A DNA stretch of 42,790 nucleotides from Silicimonas sp. (GCA_022824315.1 JAJEAC010000067.1:1-42790), one strand, 5' to 3'. Shown: positions 1-8,716, counted from the first letter of the stretch. Made by a program: numbers and translations. The notes: generated by a model not told the origin, from the letters alone.

Positions 1-253
1 AGCCTGAATGTTGCGTTGGTTGCTCGATCGTGTGGCAGTTTCGTCCATCTGTTGCGCCCCAACTGCGGCACTAGGCCGGACCAACGCGCGCCCCGATCAC
101 GATCTCTGTCCTGGCCTGTGACGACAGCAGTGCTGACGACACGGCAATGTCGTCAGCTTTGCACGGAACCAAAGGATCGAACCCCGCAATTTCACGCCAC
201 CTCGCTGCGACCGAAGCTCACTCTGTTCCACGTTTCACCTGTTTTGCGTTTCG
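1..253. other. leading stretch without a supported gene
   Basis: I see no convincing gene here. The open frames that cross it do not resemble known proteins and run into the antitoxin gene in another frame. The right edge is the promoter of the toxin-antitoxin pair. The window may start inside an intergenic or decayed region. Confidence 0.5.
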
Positions 254-283
254 TTGACATCGTAAGGAACAATCCTTACGATG
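254..283 (+). promoter_or_regulatory. promoter overlapped by a perfect inverted-repeat operator (TA autoregulation)
   Basis: A consensus -35 TTGACA (254-259) and a -10 TACGAT (277-282) are separated by exactly 17 bp. A perfect inverted repeat, CATCGTAAGG (258-267) and CCTTACGATG (274-283) with a 6-bp spacer, covers the spacer and the -10. Type II toxin-antitoxin operons are usually repressed by their own antitoxin, so this is the expected autoregulatory operator. Transcription should start near 289, which rules out the in-frame ATG at 281 as the antitoxin start. Confidence 0.85.
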
Positions 284-310
284 CTGCACTACGCAAAGGG
301 ACCACAGATC

Positions 311-631
311 ATGTCGATCATCCACGAAGTCGCAACAATGACCGCGAAGGGCCAGATCACCCTGCCCAAGACAGTCCGCCAGGCATTGAGGGTCGATGTC
401 GGCTCCAAGGTTGCATTCGAATTCCAAGACGATGGACAGATTGTCGTCAGCCGAGCCGACGCCGAGCATGAAGATCCGGCCATCGTCGCGTTTCTTGACC
501 TGCTTGCCGGTGATATCCGGGCCGGGCGGCATGTCCAGGCGATTCCGGACGATCTGGCACAGGGCATGCTCGAATACGCGCAGCGTGATGCAGGACCGGA
601 CGAGGACATCGACGGCGAAGTCGCTCTCTGA
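311..631 (+). CDS. prlF: PrlF/SohA-type AbrB-fold antitoxin
   Basis: This 106-aa protein is the likely antitoxin of a type II pair and the likely repressor of its own promoter. The N-terminus has the swapped-hairpin (AbrB/MazE/PrlF) signature: TAKGQITLPKTVRQAL followed by VDVGSKVAFEF and a short beta-strand with IVVSR. The acidic C-terminal half (about residues 55-106) is the usual toxin-binding tail. I chose the ATG at 311, not 281, because the -10 box and the predicted transcript start lie at or after 281 and a GGGA ribosome site lies at 298-301. The toxin start codon overlaps its stop by one base (TGATG), so the two genes are translationally coupled. The pairing with a YhaV toxin is what makes PrlF the best name. 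Confidence 0.85.
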   Translation: MSIIHEVATMTAKGQITLPKTVRQALRVDVGSKVAFEFQDDGQIVVSRADAEHEDPAIVAFLDLLAGDIRAGRHVQAIPDDLAQGMLEYAQRDAGPDEDIDGEVAL

Positions 632-1089
632 TGCAGCGTCACGGTTGGACGCTGCTTTTCCACGATTGTCTCATCGTTCAACTGCGCAAGCTCCACGACG
701 CAGTGCAGCGCGCACATCGACGTGATCCCACCGAGTTCGCATCCAATGCGAACGTCAAGTTGTTCCACGCACTGAGCCGGTTGATGCTGGAGATCATCCC
801 GGAGGATCCGTCACGAGATGAATATCGCCAGGGCAACACGCTCGGTCCACGCTACCGTCATTGGCGACGTGCCAAAATCGGCAGACGGTTTCGATTGTTC
901 TTCCGCTATGACGCTAGGGCCAAGGTGATCGTCTACGCGTGGGTCAATGACCAGTCCACGTTGCGCTCCTCCAAGAGCAGAACCGATCCGTACAGGGTGT
1001 TCGCCAGAATGCTGGCGCAGGAAAACCCGCCTAACAACTGGGCATCACTTATTTCCGCATCAAGGCAGAATTGGCAGACGGAAAAGTAA
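631..1089 (+). CDS. yhaV: YhaV-family type II toxin (ribonuclease)
   Basis: This 152-aa protein matches the YhaV family in length (E. coli YhaV is about 154 aa) and in pattern. It begins GWTLLFHDCLIVQLRKL, has a central IPEDPSRDEYRQGNTLG block, and then RHWRRAKIGRRFRLFFRYD and VIVYAWVNDQSTLR, which is the RelE-like core. YhaV toxins are ribonucleases that inhibit translation and are neutralised by PrlF. The start codon overlaps the antitoxin stop by one base. The gene is intact, with no frameshift or missing block, so the pair is probably functional. About 200 bp without a recognisable gene follow before the sulfatase. Confidence 0.88.
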   Translation: MQRHGWTLLFHDCLIVQLRKLHDAVQRAHRRDPTEFASNANVKLFHALSRLMLEIIPEDPSRDEYRQGNTLGPRYRHWRRAKIGRRFRLFFRYDARAKVIVYAWVNDQSTLRSSKSRTDPYRVFARMLAQENPPNNWASLISASRQNWQTEK

Positions 1090-1287
1090 TCGCTTCCAAT
1101 CCGCGGCTGCGGCCTGCACGCAACGGCCGACCGCGCGATGCGGACATGAAATCGCTTCATCGGTTGTTGGCGGGCGTCGATGTCACCGGGTCGCTGCCAG
1201 TGAGGCCCGTTGGCTTACCTTCATGAGTTCGGAAGTTGAGCTTGTCTCCTTCACGCATTTGGACGCAGATTGTGCACCGAAACAAGT

Positions 1288-2766
1288 ATGCCCATGACGC
1301 GCCCGAACATCCTCTTCTTCATGTCCGACAATCAGCCGGCAGACTTGCTGGGCTGCAGTGGCAATGACGAGGTTCGCACTCCGCATATCGACCGGTTGGC
1401 TGAGCGCGGAATCCGGTTCACAAACGCATTCTGCGTGAATGCCATGTGCTCGCCTTGCCGCGCTTCGGTTCTGACCGGACTGATGCCCAGCCAGCACGGC
1501 ATCCATAACTGGCTTGACGACAGGCTTATCGACCACTGGCCAGAGAACTGGTCCGCGATCGCGGAGTTCGCCAACATCCCGTCAATCATCAAGCGGGCGG
1601 GCTATGCAACCGCAATGATCGGCAAGTTCCATCTCGGGGTGCCGTTCGTGCCGCAGCTGGACTTCGATCACTGGGTCACTATTCCACACGGCCACACGAC
1701 CAGCTTCTACGGCAACGAGGTCATCGATCAAGGCGCGCGATACAGGTTTGCCGGCCATACGGTCGATTTCTTCACCGACAAGACCATCGAGTTTTTGGAG
1801 CATCGGGCCGACCAGGACGAACCGTTCTTCGCGTTCGTACCCTACAACGGGCCCTACGGGCATTGGCCGGCGATCCGAGGCCGTGCCGACAACGAGTTTG
1901 CAGGCCACTATGACGAAGCGGACATGCATTCGATCCCGCGAGAGGGCATCTCAAGCAGGGTGCTCGACCGGTTTGGGCTGCGCGTGATGGAAGGCGGCCT
2001 GCGCGAGCAATTCAAGGGTCCGCTGCTTTTGCCGAACAATGTTGAGTCGCTTCGGAACTACTTCAGCCAGGTCAGCTTGATCGACGACGGGGTAGGGCGC
2101 ATTCTTGCGGCACTTGAGCGGCTCGGGCTCGACCGGAACACGGTGGTAATCTACACTTCGGACCACGGGTTTTCGCTCGGGCACAACGGAATTTGGGGGC
2201 ACGGTGCCGCGAGTTTTCCGGCGAGCGCCCATCGAGCTTCGTACCAGATTCCGCTGGTCATGGCTGGAGGACCCATTGCCGAAGGGTCGGTGTGTGATGA
2301 ACCGGTCAGCCAGATCGACCTGTTTCCGACGTTGGCAGCGATGGCCGGCGCGACCGACGCGCTACCAAGCCTGCCAAGCAGCGCCCGAGATCTGGGTCCT
2401 GCCCTTCGGGGTGAAGTACAGGGTCGGCCTGACGCGATCTTCTTCGAGCAGGAGGAAACGCGCGCCATCCGGACCCGCGAATGGCTCTATGCCATGCGGT
2501 TTCAAGGCGCAGCGTCCTATCCAATGAACGACGAATTGTACTACTTGGCCAATGATCCCTCGGAACAGACGAACCTGATCGAACTCCCGGAGCATTCGGC
2601 AACAGCCGACGACCTTCGCGACAGGATTTCATCGTTCTTCGATTCCTGTTCCGAGCCAAGGTTCGATCTTTGGCGGGGCGGCAGTGCCAAGTCCAACGTG
2701 ACCTATGACAAGCTGTGGAAGGACGCTTGGGGAGAAGATTGGGTGCCGGAATTCTCTGCAGCATGA
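1288..2766 (+). CDS. type I sulfatase (formylglycine-dependent)
   Basis: This 492-aa protein belongs to the alkaline-phosphatase-superfamily sulfatases, which hydrolyse sulfate esters. It opens with TRPNILFFMSDNQ (metal-binding strand). The C-x-P-x-R signature appears as CSPCRASVLTG, with the first Cys (about residue 54) the one converted to formylglycine. Later it carries YTSDHGFSLGHNGIWGHG, the second metal-ligand block. The C-terminal YYLANDPSEQTNL is typical of the family. The substrate cannot be read from sequence; polysaccharide sulfate or a small organosulfate are both possible. No sulfatase-maturing enzyme is encoded in the window, so maturation must come from elsewhere. ATGs at 1288 and 1294 are both plausible starts; a GTG lies at 1270. 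No signal peptide is evident, which suggests a cytoplasmic enzyme. Confidence 0.85.
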   Translation: MPMTRPNILFFMSDNQPADLLGCSGNDEVRTPHIDRLAERGIRFTNAFCVNAMCSPCRASVLTGLMPSQHGIHNWLDDRLIDHWPENWSAIAEFANIPSIIKRAGYATAMIGKFHLGVPFVPQLDFDHWVTIPHGHTTSFYGNEVIDQGARYRFAGHTVDFFTDKTIEFLEHRADQDEPFFAFVPYNGPYGHWPAIRGRADNEFAGHYDEADMHSIPREGISSRVLDRFGLRVMEGGLREQFKGPLLLPNNVESLRNYFSQVSLIDDGVGRILAALERLGLDRNTVVIYTSDHGFSLGHNGIWGHGAASFPASAHRASYQIPLVMAGGPIAEGSVCDEPVSQIDLFPTLAAMAGATDALPSLPSSARDLGPALRGEVQGRPDAIFFEQEETRAIRTREWLYAMRFQGAASYPMNDELYYLANDPSEQTNLIELPEHSATADDLRDRISSFFDSCSEPRFDLWRGGSAKSNVTYDKLWKDAWGEDWVPEFSAA

Positions 2767-2978
2767 CGAAAGTCAGGAGACGCCCGCCCAGGGTCTGGAT
2801 CAAGGGCCGCAAACACCTTTTCATCCAAGCGTCCCTTGATGGCCCGTCGTGTCCTCGACGGGATCCAAGTCCTGCTCTCGGGAGGTAGTGCGTGACTTCA
2901 GATCGGATCGTCGCTCTCAGGGTCTGTCCGTGGCTGCCGAAGGGCCATTGAGCCATGCGCCGCTTGGAGCCCAGTGTA

Positions 2979-4340
2979 CTATTGCTCGCTCGTTGGCCAT
3001 TCTGCCCTGGCGGAACGGAACGGGGCGGCTTGTCTTCGCCAGACCGGGCCTCGCCCATCCAGCGCAACTGGAAATGCGACACGACGCGCAGGGCCCCAGT
3101 GCGTCATCTCTGCCAATTCGGTGGCGCAAGTCTCGCTTGACGTCGGGGCAATCGGATTCCGAACGCCATTGGAAATCAGCAGGTGAGCCGTTCGCGCCAG
3201 CGACAGCCTGGCAGACCTGGCACGTCCGTCAGCCCTTTGCAGGCACAAGGCACGTAGTACGGCAGCGGCCATCAAATAGCCGGTACCATGATCCAGGGCC
3301 TGGATCGGCAATTGCACCGGCCTGTCCGTGCCAAGGCGCATCATTCCCTCTTGTGCAAGGCCCGAATTGACCTGCACGATGGTGTCGAAGCCACGCCGAT
3401 CCCGCCATGGTCCCGTCCGGCCATATGCTGACAGCGACACGTCAATGATGTCGGGATTGATCTCGCGACGGCGGCTGTCGTCATATCCGAGCCGATCAAG
3501 CGCGCCGGGGCGGTAGCCGTGGACGACCACATGCGCCTCGGACAACAAGGATTCAAAGCGCGTCCGGTCGTTCGCCTCGTTCAGATCGAGACTCGCGCAG
3601 GCTTTGCCAAGCGTCATCTCGGGTTCGAGCCCGTCTTCTCGCCAGTCGGGAGGATCGATTCGGAGCACGCTGGCACCGAACCCAGCAAGAAAGCGCGTGG
3701 CGACTGGCCCCGCGAGAACCCGCGTCAAGTCGAGAACTCGCAGTCCGTCAAGGCTGCCTGCGAAAGCCGGCCAACGAGATTCGGACCCCGGACTTTCGTG
3801 CCAGTGGATCAATGGCTCGTCGGCCACGGCCCGGCCCTGAGGATGTGCTGCCCAATCAGACAGCCCGTTCATGGCGGCGGCAACGCCACCAGCCTCAACA
3901 ACGGCCTGTTCAAGATTCAGGCGGTTCCAAGACCGGACCCCATGGGCCACGGCGTCACGATCCGCGTCCGTGCCGAGCACGCGAAGCGCGGCTGACAGGT
4001 GTTGCGGCACGTTTGTATGGAGCCGGATCCAGCCATCCTTTGTCCTGTAATTTCCGGCAACTGGGTCCCATGCGTCCGGCAAGGCCCATTTCTGCGGCTT
4101 CAGCGTCATGCCGCACCAAAGCTCGGCTCGCCGTCGGTCGATGGATACCTCTGCAGCGCCAACCAGTGCAGCCAGTTGCTGCGCGGCGGCCGTCACGGCA
4201 GCAAGCGCCAGACCCGAGACATCGACGATTGAAGTCAGTTGAAACGCGCCCTCACATGCAACCCTTGCGTGCAGCGTCCTGTATTGCCCCAATGCCTCGG
4301 AGATTTGATCGTCGAACCAGTTGATTCCTGACGCGTTCAT
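2979..4340 (-). CDS. class III (CaiB/BaiF) CoA-transferase family protein, permuted layout
   Basis: This 453-aa protein belongs to the class III CoA-transferases, which move CoA between carboxylic acids. The canonical N-terminal motif, LDGLRVLDLTRVLAGPVATR, starts only near residue 200. It is followed by GASVLRIDPPDW, VVVHGYRPGALDRLGYD, and RRGFDTIVQVNSGLAQEG, whose Asp I take as the catalytic candidate. The first ~190 residues (NYRTKDGWIRLHTNVPQH, then LSDWAAHPQGRAV) look like what is normally the C-terminal part of the family. The protein therefore appears permuted or domain-swapped. It is convergent with the sulfatase, with 212 bp between the two stops, and is not in an operon with another gene here. 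Acyl substrates are unknown. Confidence 0.75.
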   Translation of the reverse strand: MNASGINWFDDQISEALGQYRTLHARVACEGAFQLTSIVDVSGLALAAVTAAAQQLAALVGAAEVSIDRRRAELWCGMTLKPQKWALPDAWDPVAGNYRTKDGWIRLHTNVPQHLSAALRVLGTDADRDAVAHGVRSWNRLNLEQAVVEAGGVAAAMNGLSDWAAHPQGRAVADEPLIHWHESPGSESRWPAFAGSLDGLRVLDLTRVLAGPVATRFLAGFGASVLRIDPPDWREDGLEPEMTLGKACASLDLNEANDRTRFESLLSEAHVVVHGYRPGALDRLGYDDSRRREINPDIIDVSLSAYGRTGPWRDRRGFDTIVQVNSGLAQEGMMRLGTDRPVQLPIQALDHGTGYLMAAAVLRALCLQRADGRARSARLSLARTAHLLISNGVRNPIAPTSSETCATELAEMTHWGPARRVAFPVALDGRGPVWRRQAAPFRSARAEWPTSEQ

Positions 4341-4522
4341 TGCCGGACTCTTAGACCAGTCGATGAATTGGCGAATGCTGTCTTTTCATCCGAATTCAAG
4401 TGCGCTTTGTGGTTGATGGTCTTAATTTCCTGACATCGTAGCACGAATCTGGAGCGAGTCTCTATTCTCGGCACGGGCTGAATGCCCATGGAAGCCGTTT
4501 GAATCCCATGCCGGGAATCGAA

Positions 4523-5536
4523 CTACTTGCACGATCCCCGCGCAACTACCGGGCATTCGAGAACCAGGTGATCCTCCCGCAACTTTTCGCCTTCAATTAC
4601 CCGCATCAACCTGTCCGCGCCCCTGTACCCCAGTGCGTAATATGGTAGCGCAGCGGTTGTGAGTTCAGGCTTCAATGCCAGGGAAACAGTCTGGAAGTCG
4701 TCGAACCCTACAATGCTGATGTCCTCCGGAATTCGCAGTCCAGCACCCAATGCGGCAAGATATGCTTGGAACGCGATCTCGTCATTTCCGCACATCAGGG
4801 CGGTGGGAGGGTTGGAGCCTGTCAAAAGGTCTTGAGCCTGACTGTACACACGGTTGGTCTCCGAGCCGATAGGCCCCTCCATGCCCAGCCGAATGTCCAC
4901 ATCGGAATCCGACAATCCTGCCTCGCGAACGGCTTCGCGAAACGCCGAAAGCCGGAGTTCTGCCCCGAGGAGCTTGGGATTGAGCCGAATGTAACCAATA
5001 CGGCGGTGACCCCGCTCCAACACGTATCGGGTCAAGTCATGCGAACCCTGGTAGTCGTTGGGTTCAATGGATGGGTATCCGTTGGCAGGTTCGGGATGAC
5101 AATTGACAAGGACGGTCGGTGTCGCCACGTCGCCAAGCGAAGGAGAAATCTCCCGATGATACATTGAAACGTAAAGCGCTCCTCCGATTCGATGGGATTG
5201 AAATGTTCGCCAAATCTCCCGTTCTTTGTCCCTGTCGCCGTTTGTGTTGGCCAGAAGCACGGTCCTGCCGTTCTCCTCGGCCCACTCTTGGATTCCGCGG
5301 ACGATGTCGCCCGAGTAGGGCGTGGTCGAAATGAAGTCAGTGACAATCCCGAGAGTCAGTGAACGGCTTGATCTCACGAGACGGGCCGCCATGTTCGGTA
5401 CATAGCCTAGATCTCGGATGACTCCCTGGACCCGCTCCTTCGTGGCGGGCTTCACATTTGGCTCACCGTTAACGACCCGAGAGACCGTCTTGTTCGAAAC
5501 GCCAGCGGCCTTTGCTACATCAACTATACTGACCAT
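4523..5536 (-). CDS. LacI-family transcriptional regulator of the adjacent ABC operon
   Basis: This 337-aa LacI/GalR regulator has an N-terminal helix-turn-helix (SIVDVAKAAGVSNKTVSRVVNG) followed by the hinge VPNMAARLVRSSRS. A periplasmic-binding-protein-like sensor domain follows, including TPTVLVNCHPEP, GHRRIGYI, and ISIVGFDDFQTVSLALKPELTT. I chose the ATG at 5536 because the HTH begins two residues later, as is usual; the frame is open further upstream, to 5632, but that extension runs through the operators. It is divergent from the ABC operon that starts at 5702 and very likely represses it through the phased sites between them. The effector is presumably the imported sugar or a product of the GH172-type enzyme. 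Confidence 0.9.
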   Translation of the reverse strand: MVSIVDVAKAAGVSNKTVSRVVNGEPNVKPATKERVQGVIRDLGYVPNMAARLVRSSRSLTLGIVTDFISTTPYSGDIVRGIQEWAEENGRTVLLANTNGDRDKEREIWRTFQSHRIGGALYVSMYHREISPSLGDVATPTVLVNCHPEPANGYPSIEPNDYQGSHDLTRYVLERGHRRIGYIRLNPKLLGAELRLSAFREAVREAGLSDSDVDIRLGMEGPIGSETNRVYSQAQDLLTGSNPPTALMCGNDEIAFQAYLAALGAGLRIPEDISIVGFDDFQTVSLALKPELTTAALPYYALGYRGADRLMRVIEGEKLREDHLVLECPVVARGSCK

Positions 5537-5576
5537 AGGCAAGTGTACTCCATCTCTGCACCATACATTGGCAAAT

Positions 5577-5655
5577 TGACAAATGCATGGGCAAAATGAC
5601 AACGTTGACATTTTTGTTGACAACGTTGTCATTTCACTCTTACGGTAATGACAAC
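5577..5655. promoter_or_regulatory. phased LacI operators and promoter of the first ABC operon
   Basis: The heptamer TGACAAC (or TGACAAA) occurs at 5577, 5597, 5618 and 5649, spaced 20, 21 and 31 bp, close to 2, 2 and 3 helical turns. Two copies are full operators: TGACAACGTTGTCA (5618-5631) is a perfect 14-bp palindrome, and TGACAACGTTGACA (5597-5610) has one mismatched pair. The latter two lie 21 bp apart centre to centre. A -35 TTGACA at 5617-5622 overlaps the perfect operator, with a possible -10 TACGGT at 5641-5646. The even-base central CG and ~14-bp length fit LacI/GalR sites. Confidence 0.8.
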
Positions 5656-5701
5656 GAGTCGTACTGCCTGCGATCTCGTCATCAGAATTTGGGAGGATCT
5701 C

Positions 5702-6940
5702 ATGAAGAAACTGATGAGTACCAGCCTGGTTGCGTTCTTGGCAGCAGGCTTCACGGCAAACGCTGATAGCATCAACATCCTCGTCGAAGGCGGCGGTGAG
5801 ATGTTGCAGAAAGCGGTCGCCGAAAAATTCACTGAAGAAACCGGGATTGAGGTGAACTTCACCGTGGTCCCATACCAGGGCGTGTTCGACAAGTTGTCAG
5901 CCGAGATCGCGTCGGGTTCTTCGAGCTTTGACATTGCGACCATTGACGTTGTCTGGAATGCAAACTTCGCCGATCATGTCGAAGATCTGTCGGACCTCTT
6001 CACCGATAACGTGAAAGCCGACCTTCCCGCAGCATTGCTGGCCGATGCGACTGTCGACGGTCGGATGATCGGGATGCCGACTTGGGCGAACGCCGAGATC
6101 GTCTTCTATCGCAAAGACCTTTGGGAAGACGCAGACAACCAAGCGGCGTTCAAGACCGAATACGGATATGACCTTGCCCCTCCGGCCACGTGGCAGCAGT
6201 GGCGCGACATGGCTAAGTTCTTCACGAAAGACGGCATGTACGGGACTTCCGTCAACGGGCTCAACTCTGAAGAATGGATGGCTCACGTCCTTCAAGCCGG
6301 TTCGCCAGGCGTGATCGTCGATGATGCTGGAAACGTCATCTTGGATAATGACGCCCACGTCGAGGCGCTGGAATTCTACCGGGCCCCGCTCTGCGAAGAC
6401 CAATCGGTCCCGGATAACGCTCTGGAAATCGGTTGGGGCGAGGCACAGAACCTCTTCTACCAAGGCCAGACGGCCATGATGAAATTCTGGGCCCATGCAC
6501 ACAAGCTGACGCCCGAAGACAGCACGGTTGCCGGCAAAGTCGGCGTCGCGCCTATGCTTGCAGGATCCGCCGGAATCGGCGGTATTCCCGGCCCCTGGTA
6601 CAACGTGATCCCGTCCACGGCAGAGAACAAGGAAGCCGCCGCGAAATTCGTGGCCTATGCTTTCGCAAACAACGCCATGGGGATTGAAGCGCCCTTGGGT
6701 CTGGCTGCCGCGAACTCGGCCTACGAGAGCTATATGGGACAGGCGGGTTATGAGCACTTCGGCCCGCTTCTCGATACGCTCGGCGGACCGGCGACGAAAG
6801 GTCGTCCGATCCACAAGGACTACCAGGAACTGGTGGATGAAGCCGTGATGCCTGCGTTCCAGGCGGCCATGGAATGCGAGGACAACGTGGCTGAACTTCT
6901 CGCAGAAGCTGCTGAAGTCGCCGCAGACATCCTCGACTGA
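5702..6940 (+). CDS. ABC transporter sugar-binding protein (family 1 extracellular)
   Basis: This 412-aa periplasmic protein captures a sugar for the ABC importer encoded downstream. A signal peptide is visible (MKKLMSTSLVAFLAAGFTANA, cut before DSINILVE). The mature protein has the family opening: KAVAEKFTEETGIEVNF, FDKLSAEIASGSSSFDIATIDV and DLSDLF. A strong ribosome site, GGGAGG (5691-5696), precedes the ATG at 5702, so I preferred this over an earlier in-frame ATG at 5648 that lies among the operators. A 9-bp hairpin follows the stop codon. Regulation is presumably by the divergent LacI protein. The substrate is unknown; the GH172-type gene at the operon end hints at a fructose- or arabinose-containing glycoside. 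Confidence 0.9.
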   Translation: MKKLMSTSLVAFLAAGFTANADSINILVEGGGEMLQKAVAEKFTEETGIEVNFTVVPYQGVFDKLSAEIASGSSSFDIATIDVVWNANFADHVEDLSDLFTDNVKADLPAALLADATVDGRMIGMPTWANAEIVFYRKDLWEDADNQAAFKTEYGYDLAPPATWQQWRDMAKFFTKDGMYGTSVNGLNSEEWMAHVLQAGSPGVIVDDAGNVILDNDAHVEALEFYRAPLCEDQSVPDNALEIGWGEAQNLFYQGQTAMMKFWAHAHKLTPEDSTVAGKVGVAPMLAGSAGIGGIPGPWYNVIPSTAENKEAAAKFVAYAFANNAMGIEAPLGLAAANSAYESYMGQAGYEHFGPLLDTLGGPATKGRPIHKDYQELVDEAVMPAFQAAMECEDNVAELLAEAAEVAADILD

Positions 6941-6955
6941 TACAATCAACCAAAA

Positions 6956-6977
6956 GGAGGGCGCAGAAGCGCCCTCC
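6956..6977 (+). terminator. intercistronic hairpin after the binding-protein gene
   Basis: GGAGGGCGC (6956-6964) and GCGCCCTCC (6969-6977) form a perfect 9-bp stem with an AGAA loop, 16 bases after the binding-protein stop. No U-run follows, so it is more likely an mRNA-stabilising or partially attenuating element than a full terminator. The permease genes continue on the same strand. Confidence 0.75.
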
Positions 6978-7005
6978 CCACCGGCCTTCGGGAGGGGTTG
7001 GCGCT

Positions 7006-7884
7006 GTGGCCGAGAACCGGTTTGTATGTCTTATGCTGGCGCCCTCGGTTCTGTTCCTGGGGCTGCTGGTGGCCTATCCGGTGTGCCTTTTGGTCTTCAA
7101 TTCCTTCTATGAGGTCGAGACCATCACCCCGCATATTCGTGAATGGGTTGGGCTGAAGAACTATGCTGATGCGCTGACTTCCAAGCGTATCGCCGACAGT
7201 GGGTGGCGGACCGTTCAGTACTCTGTTTTTGCCCTGTTCTTCGAGTTTGTGTTCGGTTTCTGTGCGGCGTTGCTTTTTGCGGCCATTGCTGACAAGTCCC
7301 AGTGGCATCGGACCATCTTTGCTCTCCCCCTGATGGTTCCGCCGATTGTCGCCGGGCTTTTGTGGCGCTTCCTCCTGGTTGGTCAGATCGGTATCCTGAA
7401 TTATGGTTTGACGGGTGCCGGTCTGATCGACGACCCAGGGGATATCAAGTGGCTCTCGGATGCCGACCTGGTGATCTATTCGGTGGCCTTCGCTGATATC
7501 TGGCTGACCACCTCCTTCGTTGCCCTGGTGTCTTATGCGGGCCTCACAAACATCCCCAAAGACCTGATTGAAGCGGCCCGGATCGACGGGGCCAACGCCC
7601 TGAATCGGTTTTGGCACGTCACCTTGCCATTGATGCGACCTGTGATTGCCGTCGTCTTGATCGTACGCGGCGTGGACGCTGCCAAGACGTTTGACCTGAT
7701 TTGGATTCAGACCCAAGGCGGACCCCGGAACAAGTCCGAGGTCTTCTCGATGAACATCTACCAGCGGATGGTGCGCTTCGGTGATCTCGGCGAAGCCTCG
7801 GCTTCCGCCGCTCTGTTCCTGATCGTGATGATTGTTCTGGCGGGCATCGCTTACTGGAAAATCTGGAGGCCGAGCCATGACTGA
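7006..7884 (+). CDS. ABC sugar transporter permease (MalF/UgpA type)
   Basis: This 292-aa inner-membrane protein is one half of the translocation channel. It has six predicted membrane segments, beginning with FVCLMLAPSVLFLGLLVAYP. The EAA loop that contacts the ATPase is visible as DLIEAARIDGANALNRFWHVTLP. The GTG at 7006 is the start: GGAGGGG (6991-6997) lies upstream. The stop overlaps the start of the next permease by 8 bases. It is a typical length for the family and appears intact. Confidence 0.9.
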   Translation: MAENRFVCLMLAPSVLFLGLLVAYPVCLLVFNSFYEVETITPHIREWVGLKNYADALTSKRIADSGWRTVQYSVFALFFEFVFGFCAALLFAAIADKSQWHRTIFALPLMVPPIVAGLLWRFLLVGQIGILNYGLTGAGLIDDPGDIKWLSDADLVIYSVAFADIWLTTSFVALVSYAGLTNIPKDLIEAARIDGANALNRFWHVTLPLMRPVIAVVLIVRGVDAAKTFDLIWIQTQGGPRNKSEVFSMNIYQRMVRFGDLGEASASAALFLIVMIVLAGIAYWKIWRPSHD

Positions 7885-8713
7885 TGTCTACCAAAGAGAC
7901 ATCGGCAAGGTCATGATCAACGCCTTCGCGTTGCTGCTGGTCCTTTCCTATGCCCTGCCTTACGTTTACCTGTTGATGACTTCGCTGAAGCCAGCGGCGG
8001 ACGTGCAGCAGATACCTCCTAGGTTCTTCCCTGAGACCATTTCACTGGAGAATTTCAACACGGTCCTCGGGACTGCAACACTGCCGAAGGCGTTTTTGAA
8101 CTCGCTGGTTGTGGCGATTTTGACGACGGTTCTCTCACTGGTCCTGGCTGTACCAGCGGCCTATGTGGCGACACAGTACCGGCGTCCGATCACGGTTTTG
8201 TTCCTGCTGTTTGCATTGATCACTCGGATGGTTCCCGCAGTCTCGCTCGGGGTGCCATTGTTCCAACTGCTCAAGACCCTAGGTCTGCTGGACACCACCA
8301 CCGGACTGGTTCTGGCTCACACCTCGACAGCCGTACCCCTTGCTCTTCTTCTGATGGCCGCGTTTTTCGAAGGTATCCCCAAAGAACTGGAAGACGCTGC
8401 CCGGATGGATGGCTGTACTCGGTTCCAGGCGTTCGCGAAGATCATTCTCCCCGTGATGAAGTCCGGGATTGCGATCACCGCACTCTTTTCATTCATCACG
8501 AGTTGGAATGAGTTCCTGTACGCACTGCTTCTGACGTCGGAAAGCGCCAAGACAGCACCAATTGTCATTGCGGAATACAACTCCGTCTATGGATTGGCCT
8601 GGGGTCCGATGACGGCGTCAGCAATTCTCTATTCGCTTCCGGTCATTATCGTGACCCTCGTTCTTCAAAAACAAATCATCGGCGGCCTGACATTCGGGGC
8701 GGTCAAGGGGTGA
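7877..8713 (+). CDS. ABC sugar transporter permease (MalG/UgpE type)
   Basis: This 278-aa membrane protein is the second channel subunit. It has an N-terminal membrane anchor (VMINAFALLLVLSYALPYVYL), then the MalG-type SLKPAADVQQIPPRFFP periplasmic strand, and an EAA loop at KELEDAARMDGCTRFQAFAKIILP. The C-terminus GGLTFGAVKG is characteristic of MalG-type subunits. The ATG at 7877 lies inside the end of the preceding gene and has GGAGG at 7865-7869; an earlier in-frame ATG at 7832 would extend too far into the upstream gene. The ATPase gene follows after three bases. Confidence 0.9.
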   Translation: MTDVYQRDIGKVMINAFALLLVLSYALPYVYLLMTSLKPAADVQQIPPRFFPETISLENFNTVLGTATLPKAFLNSLVVAILTTVLSLVLAVPAAYVATQYRRPITVLFLLFALITRMVPAVSLGVPLFQLLKTLGLLDTTTGLVLAHTSTAVPLALLLMAAFFEGIPKELEDAARMDGCTRFQAFAKIILPVMKSGIAITALFSFITSWNEFLYALLLTSESAKTAPIVIAEYNSVYGLAWGPMTASAILYSLPVIIVTLVLQKQIIGGLTFGAVKG

Positions 8714-8716
8714 GAC

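Noticed and set aside
281..310. Upstream ATG of the antitoxin
   Set aside because: It lies within the -10 box and operator; the transcript should begin near 289.
5897..6949. A 350-aa minus-strand open frame opposite the ABC binding protein
   Set aside because: It is antisense to a clear coding gene and resembles no known family.
6956..6977. A rho-independent terminator ending the binding-protein transcript
   Set aside because: There is no U-tract and the permease genes continue within 30 bases, so it is reported as an intercistronic hairpin.
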